Below are positions 1-10,611 of a stretch of 24,225 nt of DNA, piece after piece. The DNA is taken from NCBI RefSeq assembly GCF_000485595.1, contig NW_014577306.1, positions 51,216-75,440 of the forward strand, given 5' to 3'. The notes below the pieces were generated by a model. That model worked only from the letters and a program-made list of their open reading frames with translations, made no database searches and was not told the DNA's origin. The position numbers and the translations under genes were made by a program. This DNA is from Priapulus caudatus (taxonomy: Eukaryota > Priapulida > Priapulimorpha > Priapulimorphida > Priapulidae). Every line of letters begins with the position of its first letter. The stretch's first letter is position 1.

Positions 1-641
1 TCGAACACGCGGCGGTATAAAGATGGCCCTGTGAAAACTTGCATCCATTATCGCTTGGGGCGAGTTTGGCCCGCCGTATAGGGAAGATACAGTAGATACA
101 TAATCGAACTCAATATATATTAGATTCATGATAAAACCGATAGCCATCTACGTAGCCTGCATTGATCTATGGATATAGTTTTGATATAAAGACGTCCCCA
201 ATGAATTTATACCTCCCAATATTCTCGATTTATCCTTTATACATTGGTAACTAGTGTCGCTTAAATTATTAGTTGCTCCATTTTAGACCATGATACTGAG
301 CTTATTCTCTAGCACGTCTTATTAGCATTAAGACTTCTATTACGCTTACTTTCGACGGCTGCATATATGTGCAGAAGTAGATAAAAATCTACTTCTCATA
401 TAGTAGATAGAGAATCTACTTCTCTATAGTGCCAATAATCACGTATGCTAGTAAAGTTGTGATTTAATTTCGTAAATTTGTTTAACAAAAATCTTCGTTA
501 ATTCTAACTACAAAAGATTCACTTAAGCAACCTTGTAAATATTCTACACACTATGTAATTAAATCGAATTTTGTGTAATTTTGTTTCTAATATTTATTTT
601 GTTTGTACTTATACAAATATTTATTTCACAAGTCGAAACTG
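1..641. other. AT-rich DNA without a recognisable gene
   Basis: No coding signature is visible on either strand. The only structured element is a short hairpin at 373-396: AGAAGTAGAT, an AAAA loop, then ATCTACTTCT. It is followed at about 411-432 by a looser second pairing of the same motif (AGTAGATAGAGAATCTACT). Homology to the duplicated H4 upstream region starts at about 642. Confidence 0.6.
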
Positions 642-999
642 TTAATCTACTTGTAAAACAATATATTATATTGTTATACAAATTTGCTAAAACACTTTTC
701 GGCGCGATGAGCTTAAAAATGAGCCACGGGAAAACTAGTTGTCATGATCAGCTATAGACTGAAATAAATGTACTGAATAGAATATATTTGGATGGAAAGG
801 GCGGAGAAACGGTTCCAACATAAGTTGTGTGTGCACACAACCTCTTCCGGCTGACTGATCTCCTACGCTGACTATCCGCGCGTGTACCGCTATCGCGGGC
901 TGGGAGCGCGGGTATAAAAGGCCGCTCGACTGCACGGAGAGCGCATCATTCTCTCAGTAAGACCTAGAGAACGTTTAACGCTACTATCGAGTAACCGTC
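642..999 (+). promoter_or_regulatory. Histone H4 upstream region (copy A)
   Basis: This stretch is the inverted counterpart of 9738-10086, upstream of the other H4 copy. A TATA box (TATAAAAG) lies at 913-920, about 80 bp before the ATG. Shared blocks include GAGCCACGGGAAAACTAGTT, the segment with ATATATTTGGATGGAAAGGG, and the GCTATCGCGG motif near the TATA box. Copy A carries scattered substitutions and short indels relative to copy B. It drives a broken H4 frame, so any activity would yield a non-coding or truncated product. Confidence 0.7.
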
Positions 1000-1318
1000 A
1001 TGTCTGGAAGAGGAAGTGGAGGAAAGGGACTCGGAAAGGGTGGCGCCAAGCGTCATCGCAAGGTGTTGCGTGACAACACGCAGGGAATCACCAAGCCTGC
1101 CTATCCGTCCGTCTTGCTCGCCGAGGTGGTGCTGAGCGTATCTCTGGCCTCATCCTACGAAGAGACCGGCGCGTCCTGAAGTGTTCCTCGGAACGTTCCA
1201 TCCGTGATTGCGTTCACCTTACACGAGCACGCCAAGAGAAGCACCGTCACCGCCATGGACGTTGTCCTACGCTCTCAACAGTTCAGAGGACGTAACACTG
1301 TACGGCTTTGGCGGCTAA
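1000..1318 (+). pseudogene. Histone H4 pseudogene (copy A)
   Basis: The start ([20 protein letters not shown], then KVLRDN.QGITKP) is H4 with a K-to-S change at the sixth residue counting Met. After KP the frame breaks: extra or missing bases scatter the rest of the histone fold over three frames. Pieces of [26 protein letters not shown] and TLYGFGG can still be followed to the TAA at 1316-1318. The span is 319 nt against 312 nt for a normal 103-codon H4 plus stop, and the indels are spread along the whole gene. The promoter and a degenerate 3' stem-loop are still in place, so this is a decayed complete gene unit, not a retrocopy. Sequencing error is less likely because H2A and CNNM in this window are clean. 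Confidence 0.88.
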
Positions 1319-1354
1319 ATCTGCCAGGCTCCACACGCGATGACCAAACAAACC

Positions 1355-1371
1355 GGCGCTTTCTCAAGGCC
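1355..1371 (+). terminator. Degenerate histone 3' stem-loop (H4 copy A)
   Basis: GGCGCTTTCTCAAGGCC sits where GGCCCTTTTCAGGGCC sits after the other genes. Substitutions and an insertion weaken the stem, so SLBP binding is doubtful. The downstream element (CCGAAATGATTTC, 1382-1394) is recognisable. Confidence 0.7.
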
Positions 1372-1997
1372 AACCATTTCTTCCGAAATGATTTCTACTT
1401 TGCTTTACCATCACGTGTGCGCCGCCGCGAAACTAAGAAACCAATATGTAATGACTGTTTGACAACAGGTGTGTTGTAATAATGAAAGTAGACGAACGCA
1501 TCGTATGCCTATAATGAATATGCCCTGGTACCTTTTTTCTTGTATGGACAAATAGTGTAAAAAAAGTCGATGTAGGATCGCTGGCGTTATGATGACGGTG
1601 AAAATAATATCAAAAGAGCCTATAGGCTATAGCTTTTTGGTAATCAGATGAGGAGGCGGATATAAATTATAGCATTTGTAATATTTCAAGAGTCTCTAAT
1701 AGAAAGAATAGAATTGTTATATTACTTAGCTCTTGATATATATATAATAACATATGACAATCACCAAAGCGTGATGGATTTACCTGATATTACCATAGCG
1801 GATACTAATACTTCAAGGATACGACTGCTTACTACACTATTAGAATGGAAAACAAATTTCTGCTGTGTGTACTCAGTACGGATAAATGGTGTAAAACGCA
1901 ATGAAATAATAACCTAATAGGATGGGTATATATATAGCTATTATTTATTTTAGCTTACATATTCAATTTACAGCGCTGATACACGATTTCCATTCGC

Positions 1998-2139
1998 ACA
2001 CGCACACGCCACACGCACACGCACACGACACGACGCATCACGCACACGCACACGCACAACGCAACACGCACACGGCACACGCAACACGGCACACGGCACA
2101 CAACACACACAACCACACACACACAACACACACACACTT
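1998..2139. repeat. CA-rich microsatellite with interruptions
   Basis: CA/ACGC-type repeats are interrupted by GG and TC. The tract sits at the same place as the GT tract of spacer B (8696-8754) and the CA tract of spacer D (7134-7255), so it is an inherited spacer component. Confidence 0.9.
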
Positions 2140-2205
2140 TACATGTGGCACTGGGGCGCAAGTTACCAAGTATATGATTAGTGATTTATTTTAATAATTC
2201 CGACT

Positions 2206-2472
2206 CACAGGCACTTGAAGCGTTCAAAAAATATACATGCTCAAACTATATTTATATATAAGTGTTAAGTGTGACAGTTGCAGCCGCGTGAGGAATGGCG
2301 GCCGGCTAGCATATGTTGCCAACGATGGGATTTGGACACGGAATTTACCAGGAAATCTGGCGGCCCAATAATAGGTGGAAGAGAGTAATAGAACATTAAG
2401 ATTTGGTATTAAAGTAGATTTCGTATTTATTTAGATATCATATTTTATTGAAACGCTTCAAGTGGCCTTGTG
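2206..2472. mobile_element. Non-autonomous hAT-like element, internal-deletion derivative
   Basis: The left end CACAGGCACTTGAAGCGTT and the right end AACGCTTCAAGTGGCCTTGTG-type terminus form an inverted repeat. The flanks are TCCGACT at 2199-2205 and TCCGACT at 2473-2479, a duplication of 7 bp, or 8 bp if the outer G/T is counted. The unoccupied site is present in spacer B (8636-8642) and spacer C (10961-10967) as AGTCGGAC on the + strand. About 45 bp of the left arm is joined directly to the central part of the right arm, when compared with the full palindromic copy at 11581-12474. No transposase is encoded. The hAT assignment rests on the 8-bp duplication of the sister copy and on the CA start; it is an inference. 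Confidence 0.85.
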
Positions 2473-2739
2473 TCCGACTGCTCTTTCTGGCTAACAAATA
2501 TGTTTCCATAGCGATATATACATCGGTGATAAGACTGGACACTGGAGGTGCTTACTACACTCATCAGAGTGTAACACGGATACAATTGCTGTGTGAGTAC
2601 ACAGTATTGGACTATGCCCTCCTGATTAACTAGAAACAACTATTAGCAGATAATACTTTGCTGTTTTATATGGGATTCTTAAATTAATCGATTTGATCTA
2701 AACAATGATATAGCAATCGTAAATCAGCCGCTCTCTTTA

Positions 2740-2859
2740 ACGGGTGTTGTACGCAAATAAAAGGAAATAGAGGAGAGATAAACAGTAAGGCTTTGGCAGT
2801 AAATACTTATTCGTGATATTTGCGTCATATTTGTTATTGAAACGCCTCAAGTGCTTGTG
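2740..2859. mobile_element. Right-end fragment of the CACAGGCAC transposon family
   Basis: The stretch ending TTATTGAAACGCCTCAAGTG then CTTGTG matches the right arm of the element at 12255-12474, including the subterminal GTAAATA..TTCGT block and the AAATAGAGGAGAG block. It ends exactly where H3 homology begins. No matching left end was found nearby, so the copy is truncated or rearranged. Confidence 0.75.
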
Positions 2860-3112
2860 GATACAAGGAGCGTTTTCCGCCATTCAAATCTAATACGACG
2901 CCCATACATTTTCAGCGCGATCTCAGCGAGCACGAACTGTCGCGAGCTCCGCCCGTGATGGCCTCTTCAGGAGGCTAGCGAGGCTTACCTAACTTGTTGT
3001 CTTTTGAAGATACCAACTCTGTGACGCCGCATCCGCTGCCATAGGCAGAGTCACGATCATGCCAAGGACAATCCAGCTCGCTCGCCGTATTCCGTGGGCG
3101 AACGCGCTTTAA
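2860..3112 (+). pseudogene. Histone H3 pseudogene, 5'-truncated
   Basis: The C-terminal half of H3 is recognisable on the + strand: CCATTC for LPF, a damaged RLVREIAQDFKTDL stretch, then SSAVMALQEASEAYL, FEDTN, RVTIMPK, IQLARRIRGERA and TAA at 3110-3112. These pieces lie in different frames because of many single-base indels (for example GATGGCCTC for GATGGCCCT and CGTATTCCGTGGGCGAACG for CGTATCCGTGGCGAACG). The AVM form resembles a replication-dependent animal H3, but this rests on a damaged sequence. The N-terminal tail is missing; a transposon end abuts the break at 2859. A degenerate histone 3' stem-loop follows. Confidence 0.85.
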
Positions 3113-3140
3113 ACACTGCGTCCTTACCAGTGAAACCAAC

Positions 3141-3157
3141 GACCCTTTCTGCAGGGC
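3141..3157 (+). terminator. Degenerate histone 3' stem-loop (H3 pseudogene)
   Basis: GACCCTTTCTGCAGGGCC replaces GGCCCTTTTCAGGGCC. The flanking ACCAGTGAAACCAAC and CAAAAATTGATTTCTGC match the sequence around the H2A stem-loop (8171-8186), which identifies it as a histone 3' end. Confidence 0.75.
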
Positions 3158-4264
3158 CAGCATTTTTCCAAAAATTGATTTCTGCTACTTGCTTAACCCA
3201 TCACTGGTGTGGACGGTTGAAATAATAATCTGGGCGGGGACAATATTAATATCATATTGTTGGTAATATACGCGCGCGACACAATACAGTACTTTAATAT
3301 GACTAATAAACATGAAAAGATTAGAGGTGGGCAGCGGTATTACCAGGTCGTACGCGGTACTGTTTTGCACCGCCGTTGGTTGCGATACGCGGTACGGTTT
3401 TTGTGTGCGTGTAAGCTGTGTAGCGTTTTTTAGATATTTTACATACATCAATTTTTGTTCACTTGCCCTCGTCATTGGCATAGCTTATAATTCATCTCCG
3501 TCTGTCGACCGATTCAGCGCTATATTTCGCGTATCTTCGCAGCACCTATTCTAAATGGCCTAGTAGATAGTACTGCGCTGTTTTTTGAACTTTCATTACT
3601 TTCAAGACTAGTTTTCTAGCCTCCTAACACTCCTACTCTCGCCATGTTTGTTTCAAAGGGAATTTGCCAAGATATACAGTTACAAGAATAACGCGCGCGC
3701 GACCTGCCAGGCTTTTGTCATAGGCGCGGGCAGCGGTGCTTTGATGGGAAGAACAGGTGCGCGATCGATCACGAGCGCGTAGCGCGGTAGCGCGTTTCAC
3801 TAATCGGCTCAGCATATGGTGGCCGAGATGGTGGCAGCAGATAGCTCACCGTGCGCGTAACTAAATTCAGCGTGTAACTCAGTGTGCGGGTAACTAAATT
3901 CGGTAAACTAACTACTCGCGAGGGTGTGAGACGGATATCTAGCGTGTTTGATATTGCTGGCCTCGCGCAGGCGAGAAACCCACGTATGCGGGCTCCTTGA
4001 GCTATCTAAAACTCAGCCACAATATATTTACCGCACCAATGAAAGTGCATCGGAATCGGCATGTGATTTTAAATGTCGGCGCCAATGGGCAATGTTCAGG
4101 ACTGTTCAATCGTAACTGTGTGCGTCCCATGCACGCTCATACACACGTCGAGATCGACCATTGTAGTGGCACTGTGTGCGGCCCGGTACGCACTCATACA
4201 CACGCGCGCGTACAGTGTATGTGCGTTCCATGCATGCAAGACACACCGGCGGTCACTACACTGA

Positions 4265-5935
4265 TGGCCGGCCCGTGTGCGTCTATTTTTCCGTTACCGC
4301 AAATGCGCAAAGGTTCCTCTGGATTGGCTGCTTTGATTTGCTCTGACGCGAATGAACCTTCAAACACAACGAAGACAACGCCCCATTTGTAAATATGCTG
4401 TTTTAGTTCGTCATCAGGCGATTATAAGTAAGTTAAAACACACATTTTACTCATTAATATAAGATATAGATAATGCACTATAATAAATTCTTTGTGTAAC
4501 TGTGTTATTTGCATCTTAATCTTAAGTTATAGGAGGGTTCTGGGCCTCTCGTAAGACGTATCTCGTAAACCCTGATAGCATACGTATAACATATCGAATG
4601 ACCTTGTTGTAGATGTTATAACTACCCAGTAGCAAAACATCCCTATGTACCATTACAAATGGCAGTGTTCAGCGTGAGCCCAAACATTTTGAAAGTTTTG
4701 TTATTTCTTGAAAAGTTTGAGCAATTCTCAAGCACAAACAATTATGACCTCAGGGCTTATCAATTCAACAGAACTATATAAGATTCCATGACTCCGTATA
4801 ACAAAGAATAATTCCTTTGGGTTTTTTCCACGAGCGCAAACTATCCATTGTCTTAATTAAGTCCCACAAAAATACACTGTATGATATAAAAAATTTTTTT
4901 TAAAAAAACGGGTGGAACAGTTTATTTGGAAACTCTAATCATATTGTAGCATACAAACTAATTTGTCGGCTGTAATGTATTGCTAACGCTGTTTCTTAAG
5001 AAAGTACATAAAGCATTGCGTTGTAAAATGACTTTATTTTTGGGACCATCTGAAATAAGCACCTTTCAGAGCCAAGAATGAATAATACAACCTATTTCTA
5101 ATGTGCGTATTGTTTGTTTGTTTTTATACACTTGCTTCTAATTAAACATTAATGTTATGGCGCAGATCTACTTCACATTTTATTAGAGAACTTAGGACAC
5201 CGGCCAATTTCGGTATGGACAGATTTTGCATGAAATAGTAAATCCATGGATATTAAAGATATTGATCAACTGTCCTGAATATAATACGTTTTTGAAACAC
5301 TGATGTGCTACATGTACATTGGTCTCATACTTACCTGCAAGTTGGATGAAATAATTTTGCTAGAAAGTAATGCTTAGTTTTGAAGGCTATAATGTCACCA
5401 AACATATATGAACTGTTTCATCTTGAATAATGAAGAGGGTAAAGAAAATACATGATCAGTTAATCAAATCAACATATTGTAATAGGGTAAATTGTTGTTG
5501 GGTTCATTTTAGTACTATCTTTACTCTAGCTCCTAGTACTATAGTGGCGCCGGAGCTATCTTTTACTCTCGCCCGACAGACGCGAAGGCTACTCGTACGA
5601 GTTACGTTTATACCACTACGTTTAGTAAGTGTTTACGAGACGTCTTAACGAGGAGCCGCAAACCCTCTCGATAACTTAAGATTTAAGATTGAAAATTAAA
5701 CACAGTGTACCAAAGAATTGTAATTATAGTGATATTATATTCTATTTAATTGAGTAAAATGTGTGTTTTAAATTACGTATAATACGCCTGATGATGAAGC
5801 TAAAACAAATATTTACCAAATGGGCGTGTTTGTTCTCTTGTTTTTGAAGTTTACCGTGCAGAGGGCAAAAATCAAGGCACCAATCCAGAGGAACCCTTTG
5901 CGGCATTTGCGGTACGAAAATAGATGACGGCGGCC
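4265..5935. repeat. Long inverted repeat (foldback) inside the hAT-like element
   Basis: The left arm (about 4265-4505) and right arm (about 5692-5935) are inverted copies. Shared landmarks are CCGCAAATG, GGTTCCTCTGGATTGG, TTTGCTCT/TTTGCCCT, GCCCATTTG, TCATCAGGCG, AAAACACACATTTTACTCA and AATTCTTTG. The roughly 1.2 kb between the arms is AT-rich with no coding signature. Weaker similarity extends outward, and part of it recurs at 6590-6740 (AATCAGAAGCGC, CTAAATTC, GTCGACTGG). This is probably a separate foldback or MITE nested in the larger element. Confidence 0.7.
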
Positions 5936-6438
5936 GCGTACGCAGTCATCAATACCCAGCCGTGTAAGTTGGCATATGCGTCCATGCCGCATCTGACATG
6001 ACATAGACAATAACAGCACGATACAGTACTACACTGGTCGTGCGGCTCGTGTGCGATTTCTTTTTCCGGCAGTCGACATATCCAGTCGAAGAATTTAGGC
6101 GCTTCTGATTGGTTTGACTTGTTCATCCTGCTCCTGATTGGTTCAAACAATGTGTTTGCTTATTTAGGCATATGTCATAGCTGCTATTTTCATTATAAAG
6201 TCTTTGTGGGGTGTGGATTACGGACACAAGCGTTATGTCTGAAAGGGCGGTGGTATCGATCCACGTTGGTTTTTAATTATTTTTTTGTTTTCTTATTTTT
6301 CTTCTTTATCCATTTAAAACTATTGTTTTCGTAATTAACGAATATTTGCTGATTGATTTAGCAACAATTAAATATTTAATGAAAATTTTTATTTAAAATA
6401 ATTTAATTTTCAATTTTTTAGTGTTAATTTATATTTAA

Positions 6439-6514
6439 TTAGGGTTAGGGTTAGGGATTCAGGGTTAGGATTAGGGTTAGGGTTAAGGTTAGGTGTTAGC
6501 GGTTAGGGTTAGGT
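6439..6514 (+). repeat. Interstitial telomere-like array (TTAGGG)n
   Basis: About twelve TTAGGG or near units (TTAGGATTAGGG, TTAAGG, GTTAGCGG variants) occur in the G-rich orientation on the + strand, between an AT-rich stretch and a copy of the foldback-related repeat. This motif is typical of most non-arthropod animals. Confidence 0.93.
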
Positions 6515-7133
6515 TATTATTGAAATAATTGCCCAATTCCTTCGCTTATGCTTACAAATGGGCGTTTGATTCTCCTTGTCAAAGGCATAAGCAAATCGAA
6601 GGCAGCCAATCAGAAGCGCGCTAAATTCTATGTCGACTGGGAAAAGATACTCGCGGCCCGTGTACGCATCATAACACACGCGCGCGTACACTGTGTGGCG
6701 GCCCGGTACGCTCATACACGCGCGCGTACACGTGTGTTCGGGTTAATTCCCTGCCTTGATCGTTCTTGGAAATCGCGGTATACCGCTCGTAATACCGTGG
6801 TACTTTGGTAATATACCGCGGACCGCGGTACAACAAATGTCGCGGTACCCAACTCTATGAAGGATGATACTGATTAGTACACTATCAGAGAAGAACACGG
6901 GCAAACATGGATAAATAGACATTGTAGTGTGAAAAACGTCGATGTAGGATCGCTGCACGTGCATGTAACGTAGAAAAATAATCTAATAGGTGGGGATACA
7001 TTTTACACTTCATTTAACGCTGATGCCGATTACGTACATTCCACCAACACCAATATACAACCCATTTTCCTAGTAGTTTTGTTGTTTTTCACAATCCACC
7101 GTCTTAGTGTAAACATGCCATTCCAACGAACCG

Positions 7134-7255
7134 ATGTCACACGCACGCACACACAACACACGCACGTATGCTCGCACACCCACCTACACACTAGCTCGTC
7201 CCACTAACCCACACACACACACACACCACACACACACACACACAACACACACCAC
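7134..7255. repeat. CA-rich microsatellite in spacer D
   Basis: The tract has CACGCACG, CACACA and CACC units. It occupies the position of the CA/GT tracts in spacers A and B. Confidence 0.9.
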
Positions 7256-7373
7256 ACCACTAATCAGAATGTAACATTGGACGTACAATATAAATATATA
7301 CTCAATAATGCAATATGACCTCCTGTATTAATCTATATATTACCGTCTTGCTTTCCATGGCCGGCCAATAGAT

Positions 7374-7418
7374 CTTACCAGCCTTCTTGACGGCTTTTCC
7401 ACTTGGCTTTGGCGGCAT
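7374..7418 (-). pseudogene. Histone H2B 5' fragment
   Basis: From the ATG at 7418 the minus strand reads MPPKPSGKAVKKAGK, the start of an invertebrate H2B tail. The frame then continues into unrelated residues (IYWPAMES) and AT-rich spacer DNA. The remaining ~108 codons, including the histone fold, are absent. The break lies next to spacer D, so a deletion fused the H2B tail to the spacer. The upstream sequence with its own TATA box is intact and is shared with H2A, the usual divergent H2A/H2B arrangement. A truncated transcript is possible, but no histone can be made. Confidence 0.9.
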
Positions 7419-8136
<718 letters not shown>

Positions 8137-8170
8137 ATGGGAATCAGCGCCTGTACCAATGAAACCAACC

Positions 8171-8186
8171 GGCCCTTTTCAGGGCC
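8171..8186 (+). terminator. Histone 3' stem-loop of H2A
   Basis: GGCCCTTTTCAGGGCC is a perfect 6-bp stem with a four-base loop, 35 nt after the stop codon. A histone downstream element (CCAGAAATGAT, 8199-8209) follows for U7 snRNP. This is the metazoan non-polyadenylated histone mRNA end. Confidence 0.97.
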
Positions 8187-8209
8187 ACCATTTCTTCCCA
8201 GAAATGATT

Positions 8210-8693
8210 TTCTACATTTGCAATTCATCATTATTATATTATTTGAACGGGCCAAGTGCATGCGATATAGGCTACATGTTTTTTGACACCAATAGCGGCA
8301 TCGTGCTTCTACTACACGTTATGCTGACACCGTAAATCATTGGAAACTATGCCTGCACAAACAGAGCTCTCAATAGTGGACATGGACAAAAGTGGAACGC
8401 ATGCATATACACATATAACAGTGTCAAAATGTGCCATTTCCATTTCATGTTATCTGCTAATAGTTGTTCCTAGTTATCAGGAGGGCATAGTCCAATACTG
8501 TGTACTCACACATGCAGCAGTTGTATCCCCGTGTTACACTCTGATAGTTTAGTAAGCACCTCCAGTGTCCAGTCTTATCACCGATGTATATATCGCTATG
8601 GTAAAATCTTTGTAGCCAGAAAGAGCAGTCGGACATTATATAAAATAAATCATAATCATATACTTTGGTAATATCTTGGCCGCCATGCACATA

Positions 8694-8758
<65 letters not shown>

Positions 8759-9343
8759 TGTATGTATGTGTGCGTGCATGCGTGCTTGTGAATGAAATCG
8801 GTATCAGCGGTAAATGAATATGTAAGCTATAAATAATAGCTACATATACCCATCTATTAGGTTATTATTTCATCTTTACACCATTTATCCGTACTGAGTA
8901 CACACACAGAAATTGTTTCCTTCTAATAGTGTAGTAAGCAGTCGTATCCTTGACGTATATATCGCTATGGTAATATCAGTAAATCATCACGTTTGTGATT
9001 GTCATATGTATATATATATATCAAGAGCTAATAATATAACATTCTATTCCTTTCTATTATAGACTCTTGATATATATACAATAGCTATAATTATATCCCC
9101 TCCTATCTGATTATCAAAGAGCCCCAGGGCCTATAGGCTCTTTGATATTATTTCACCGTTACATACGCAGCGATTCTACATCGACGTTTTTACACTATTT
9201 GTCCATAACAGACAAGGGTTACAGGGACAATATTCACTTATAGCACGTATGGTTCGTCTACTTCATTATTACATCACATCTGTTGTCAAACAGTCATCAC
9301 ATTTGGTTTCTTAGTTATTGCGCGTGATGGGTAAAGCAAAGTA
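8210..9343 (-). repeat. Histone convergent spacer, copy B
   Basis: This non-coding spacer lies between the facing 3' ends of H2A and H4 and has the best preserved structure of the four copies. Landmarks are: CTACTACACGTTATGCTGACAC (8310-8331), also at 10618; GGGCATAGTCCAATACTGTG (about 8483); GCAGTCGGAC (8633-8642), the empty transposon site; a GT tract; the palindromic AGCCCCAGGGCCTATAGGCT region (about 9120-9139); and ACATCGACGTTTTTACAC. A shorter spacer C has lost the 8800-9030 equivalent. Confidence 0.75.
8696..8754. repeat. (GT)n microsatellite
   Basis: An uninterrupted GT tract of about 29 units is followed by GCGCGTGTATG variants. It belongs to spacer B. Confidence 0.97.
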
Positions 9344-9368
9344 GAAATCATTTCTGGGAAGAAATGGT

Positions 9369-9384
9369 GGCCCTGAAAAGGGCC
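9369..9384 (-). terminator. Histone 3' stem-loop of H4 copy B
   Basis: The minus strand reads GGCCCTTTTCAGGGCC, followed by CCCAGAAATGATTTC (9344-9358) as downstream element. Both are identical in type to the H2A 3' end, so the processing signal is intact although the H4 C-terminus is altered. Confidence 0.95.
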
Positions 9385-9425
9385 GGAATCGGTGGTGAGC
9401 CTGCAGATGTAGCCCGCCAAAGCCG

Positions 9426-10086
<661 letters not shown>

Positions 10087-10091
10087 AGCCG

Positions 10092-10584
10092 CACTATGCG
10101 CATCCAAACGCTAATTTCTCCAGTACTAGACTAGCAAATACTTCGTGCCATGCATAATCACACTACCTTAATTATGACAAAATAAACTCTAGTTCCTCCC
10201 ATTTCACTGCGCGTTTGCTTAAAACCCACAAGAAAGAGGTGAGAAAACTGGCATTCTGGCGCAAACGCCGACTGTTTGCCAAACAATTTAGCCTCGAAGT
10301 GGTGAGGTGACATCACATGTTTTTATCTTTGCTACACCCATACCGCTGTACCGCAGCACCGTTGTGCGGTTGCTTGGCAGGGCAACGCGAAAGTGTCAAC
10401 AACATCGGAGAATTTGAACAACATTGTAGGTATTTTCAAAATACCTTTTATAAGACAACGTGCAGTGAAATGGGATCGAGGAACTAGAGTTTATTTTGTC
10501 ATAATGTAGTGTGATTATGCATGCCACGATCGAAGTATTTGCTAGTCTAGTACTGGAGTAATTAGCGTTTGGATGCGCATTGTG
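10092..10584. mobile_element. Inverted-repeat (MITE-like) element
   Basis: The ends CACTATGCGCATCCAAACG and CGTTTGGATGCGCATTGTG are inverted, and the arms extend about 120-125 bp (10092-10212 and 10455-10584). Shared motifs include CCAGTACTAGACTAGCAAAT, CATGCATAATCACACTAC and AAATAAACTCTAGTTCCTC. The interior of about 240 bp is non-coding and contains the tight hairpin GGTATTTT-C-AAAATACC (10429-10445). Flanks are AAAGCCG and AGCCTCG, so no clean target duplication is visible. It sits between the H4 promoter duplicate and spacer C. Confidence 0.8.
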
Positions 10585-10611
10585 AGCCTCGCGGGCTATA
10601 GTACTACTACT

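Larger units (their letters stand above)
1372..2660 (+). repeat. Histone convergent spacer, copy A
   Basis: This non-coding spacer runs from the H4 pseudogene 3' end. It is the inverted counterpart of about 8455-9345 and parts of it match 10740-11400. Landmarks in order are: GTCGATGTAGGATCGCTG (1566-1583); the paired AGCCTATAGGCT block (about 1617); TAATAGGATGGGTATA (about 1915); a CA microsatellite (1998-2139); AAGTATATGATTAGTGATTT (about 2168); a transposon insertion (2206-2472); and GGACTATGCCCTCCTGATTA (about 2610). No coding potential is seen. Confidence 0.75.
3324..6858. mobile_element. hAT-like composite element (non-autonomous)
   Basis: The left end TAGAGGTGGGCAGCGGTATT and the right end (read inward) TAGAGTTGGGTACCGCG are inverted. 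Both are followed by clusters of GCGGTA/TACCGC subterminal motifs (3336-3400 and 6776-6850). TAGAGGTGGGC-type ends are common among animal hAT elements. Flanks are TGAAAAGA(T) and TGAAGGAT, a possible imperfect 8-bp duplication. Spacer D sequence resumes right after 6858, which supports the right boundary. No transposase is recognised inside; the interior holds a long foldback, CG/CA-rich repeats and a telomere-like array, so it is a non-autonomous composite or nested set. Confidence 0.6.
3190..7373 (+). repeat. Histone convergent spacer, copy D (split by a transposon)
   Basis: Spacer D lies between the H3 pseudogene and the H2B fragment. The left piece (3190-3323) has only weak resemblance to the other copies. 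The right piece (6859-7373) carries AAAAACGTCGATGTAGGATC (6931-6950), CTAATAGGTGGGGATA, the CGCTGATGCCGATTACG block, a CA tract (7134-7255) and a block matching 2562-2640 (ATCAGAATGTAACA, then ATATGACCTCCTG). Relative to copy A it lacks the segment equivalent to about 1620-1900 and the one between the CA tract and 2562. A hAT-like element interrupts it at 3324-6858. Confidence 0.65.

Noticed and set aside
1998-2139. CRISPR-like regular repeats
   Set aside because: This is a CA microsatellite in a eukaryotic spacer; there are no unique spacers of constant length.
3997-4392. 131-codon open frame with CxxC- and His-rich look
   Set aside because: It is produced by CA/GCGC-rich repeats inside a foldback; the inverted copy does not keep the frame.
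5325-5345. Strong donor-like CAG|GTAAGTATG on the minus strand
   Set aside because: No coding sequence is recognised upstream of it; it is inside the foldback loop and probably fortuitous.
5872-6150. 92-codon open frame resembling a transposase fragment at first sight
   Set aside because: It lies on a foldback arm, the other arm does not keep the frame, and no catalytic motif is visible.
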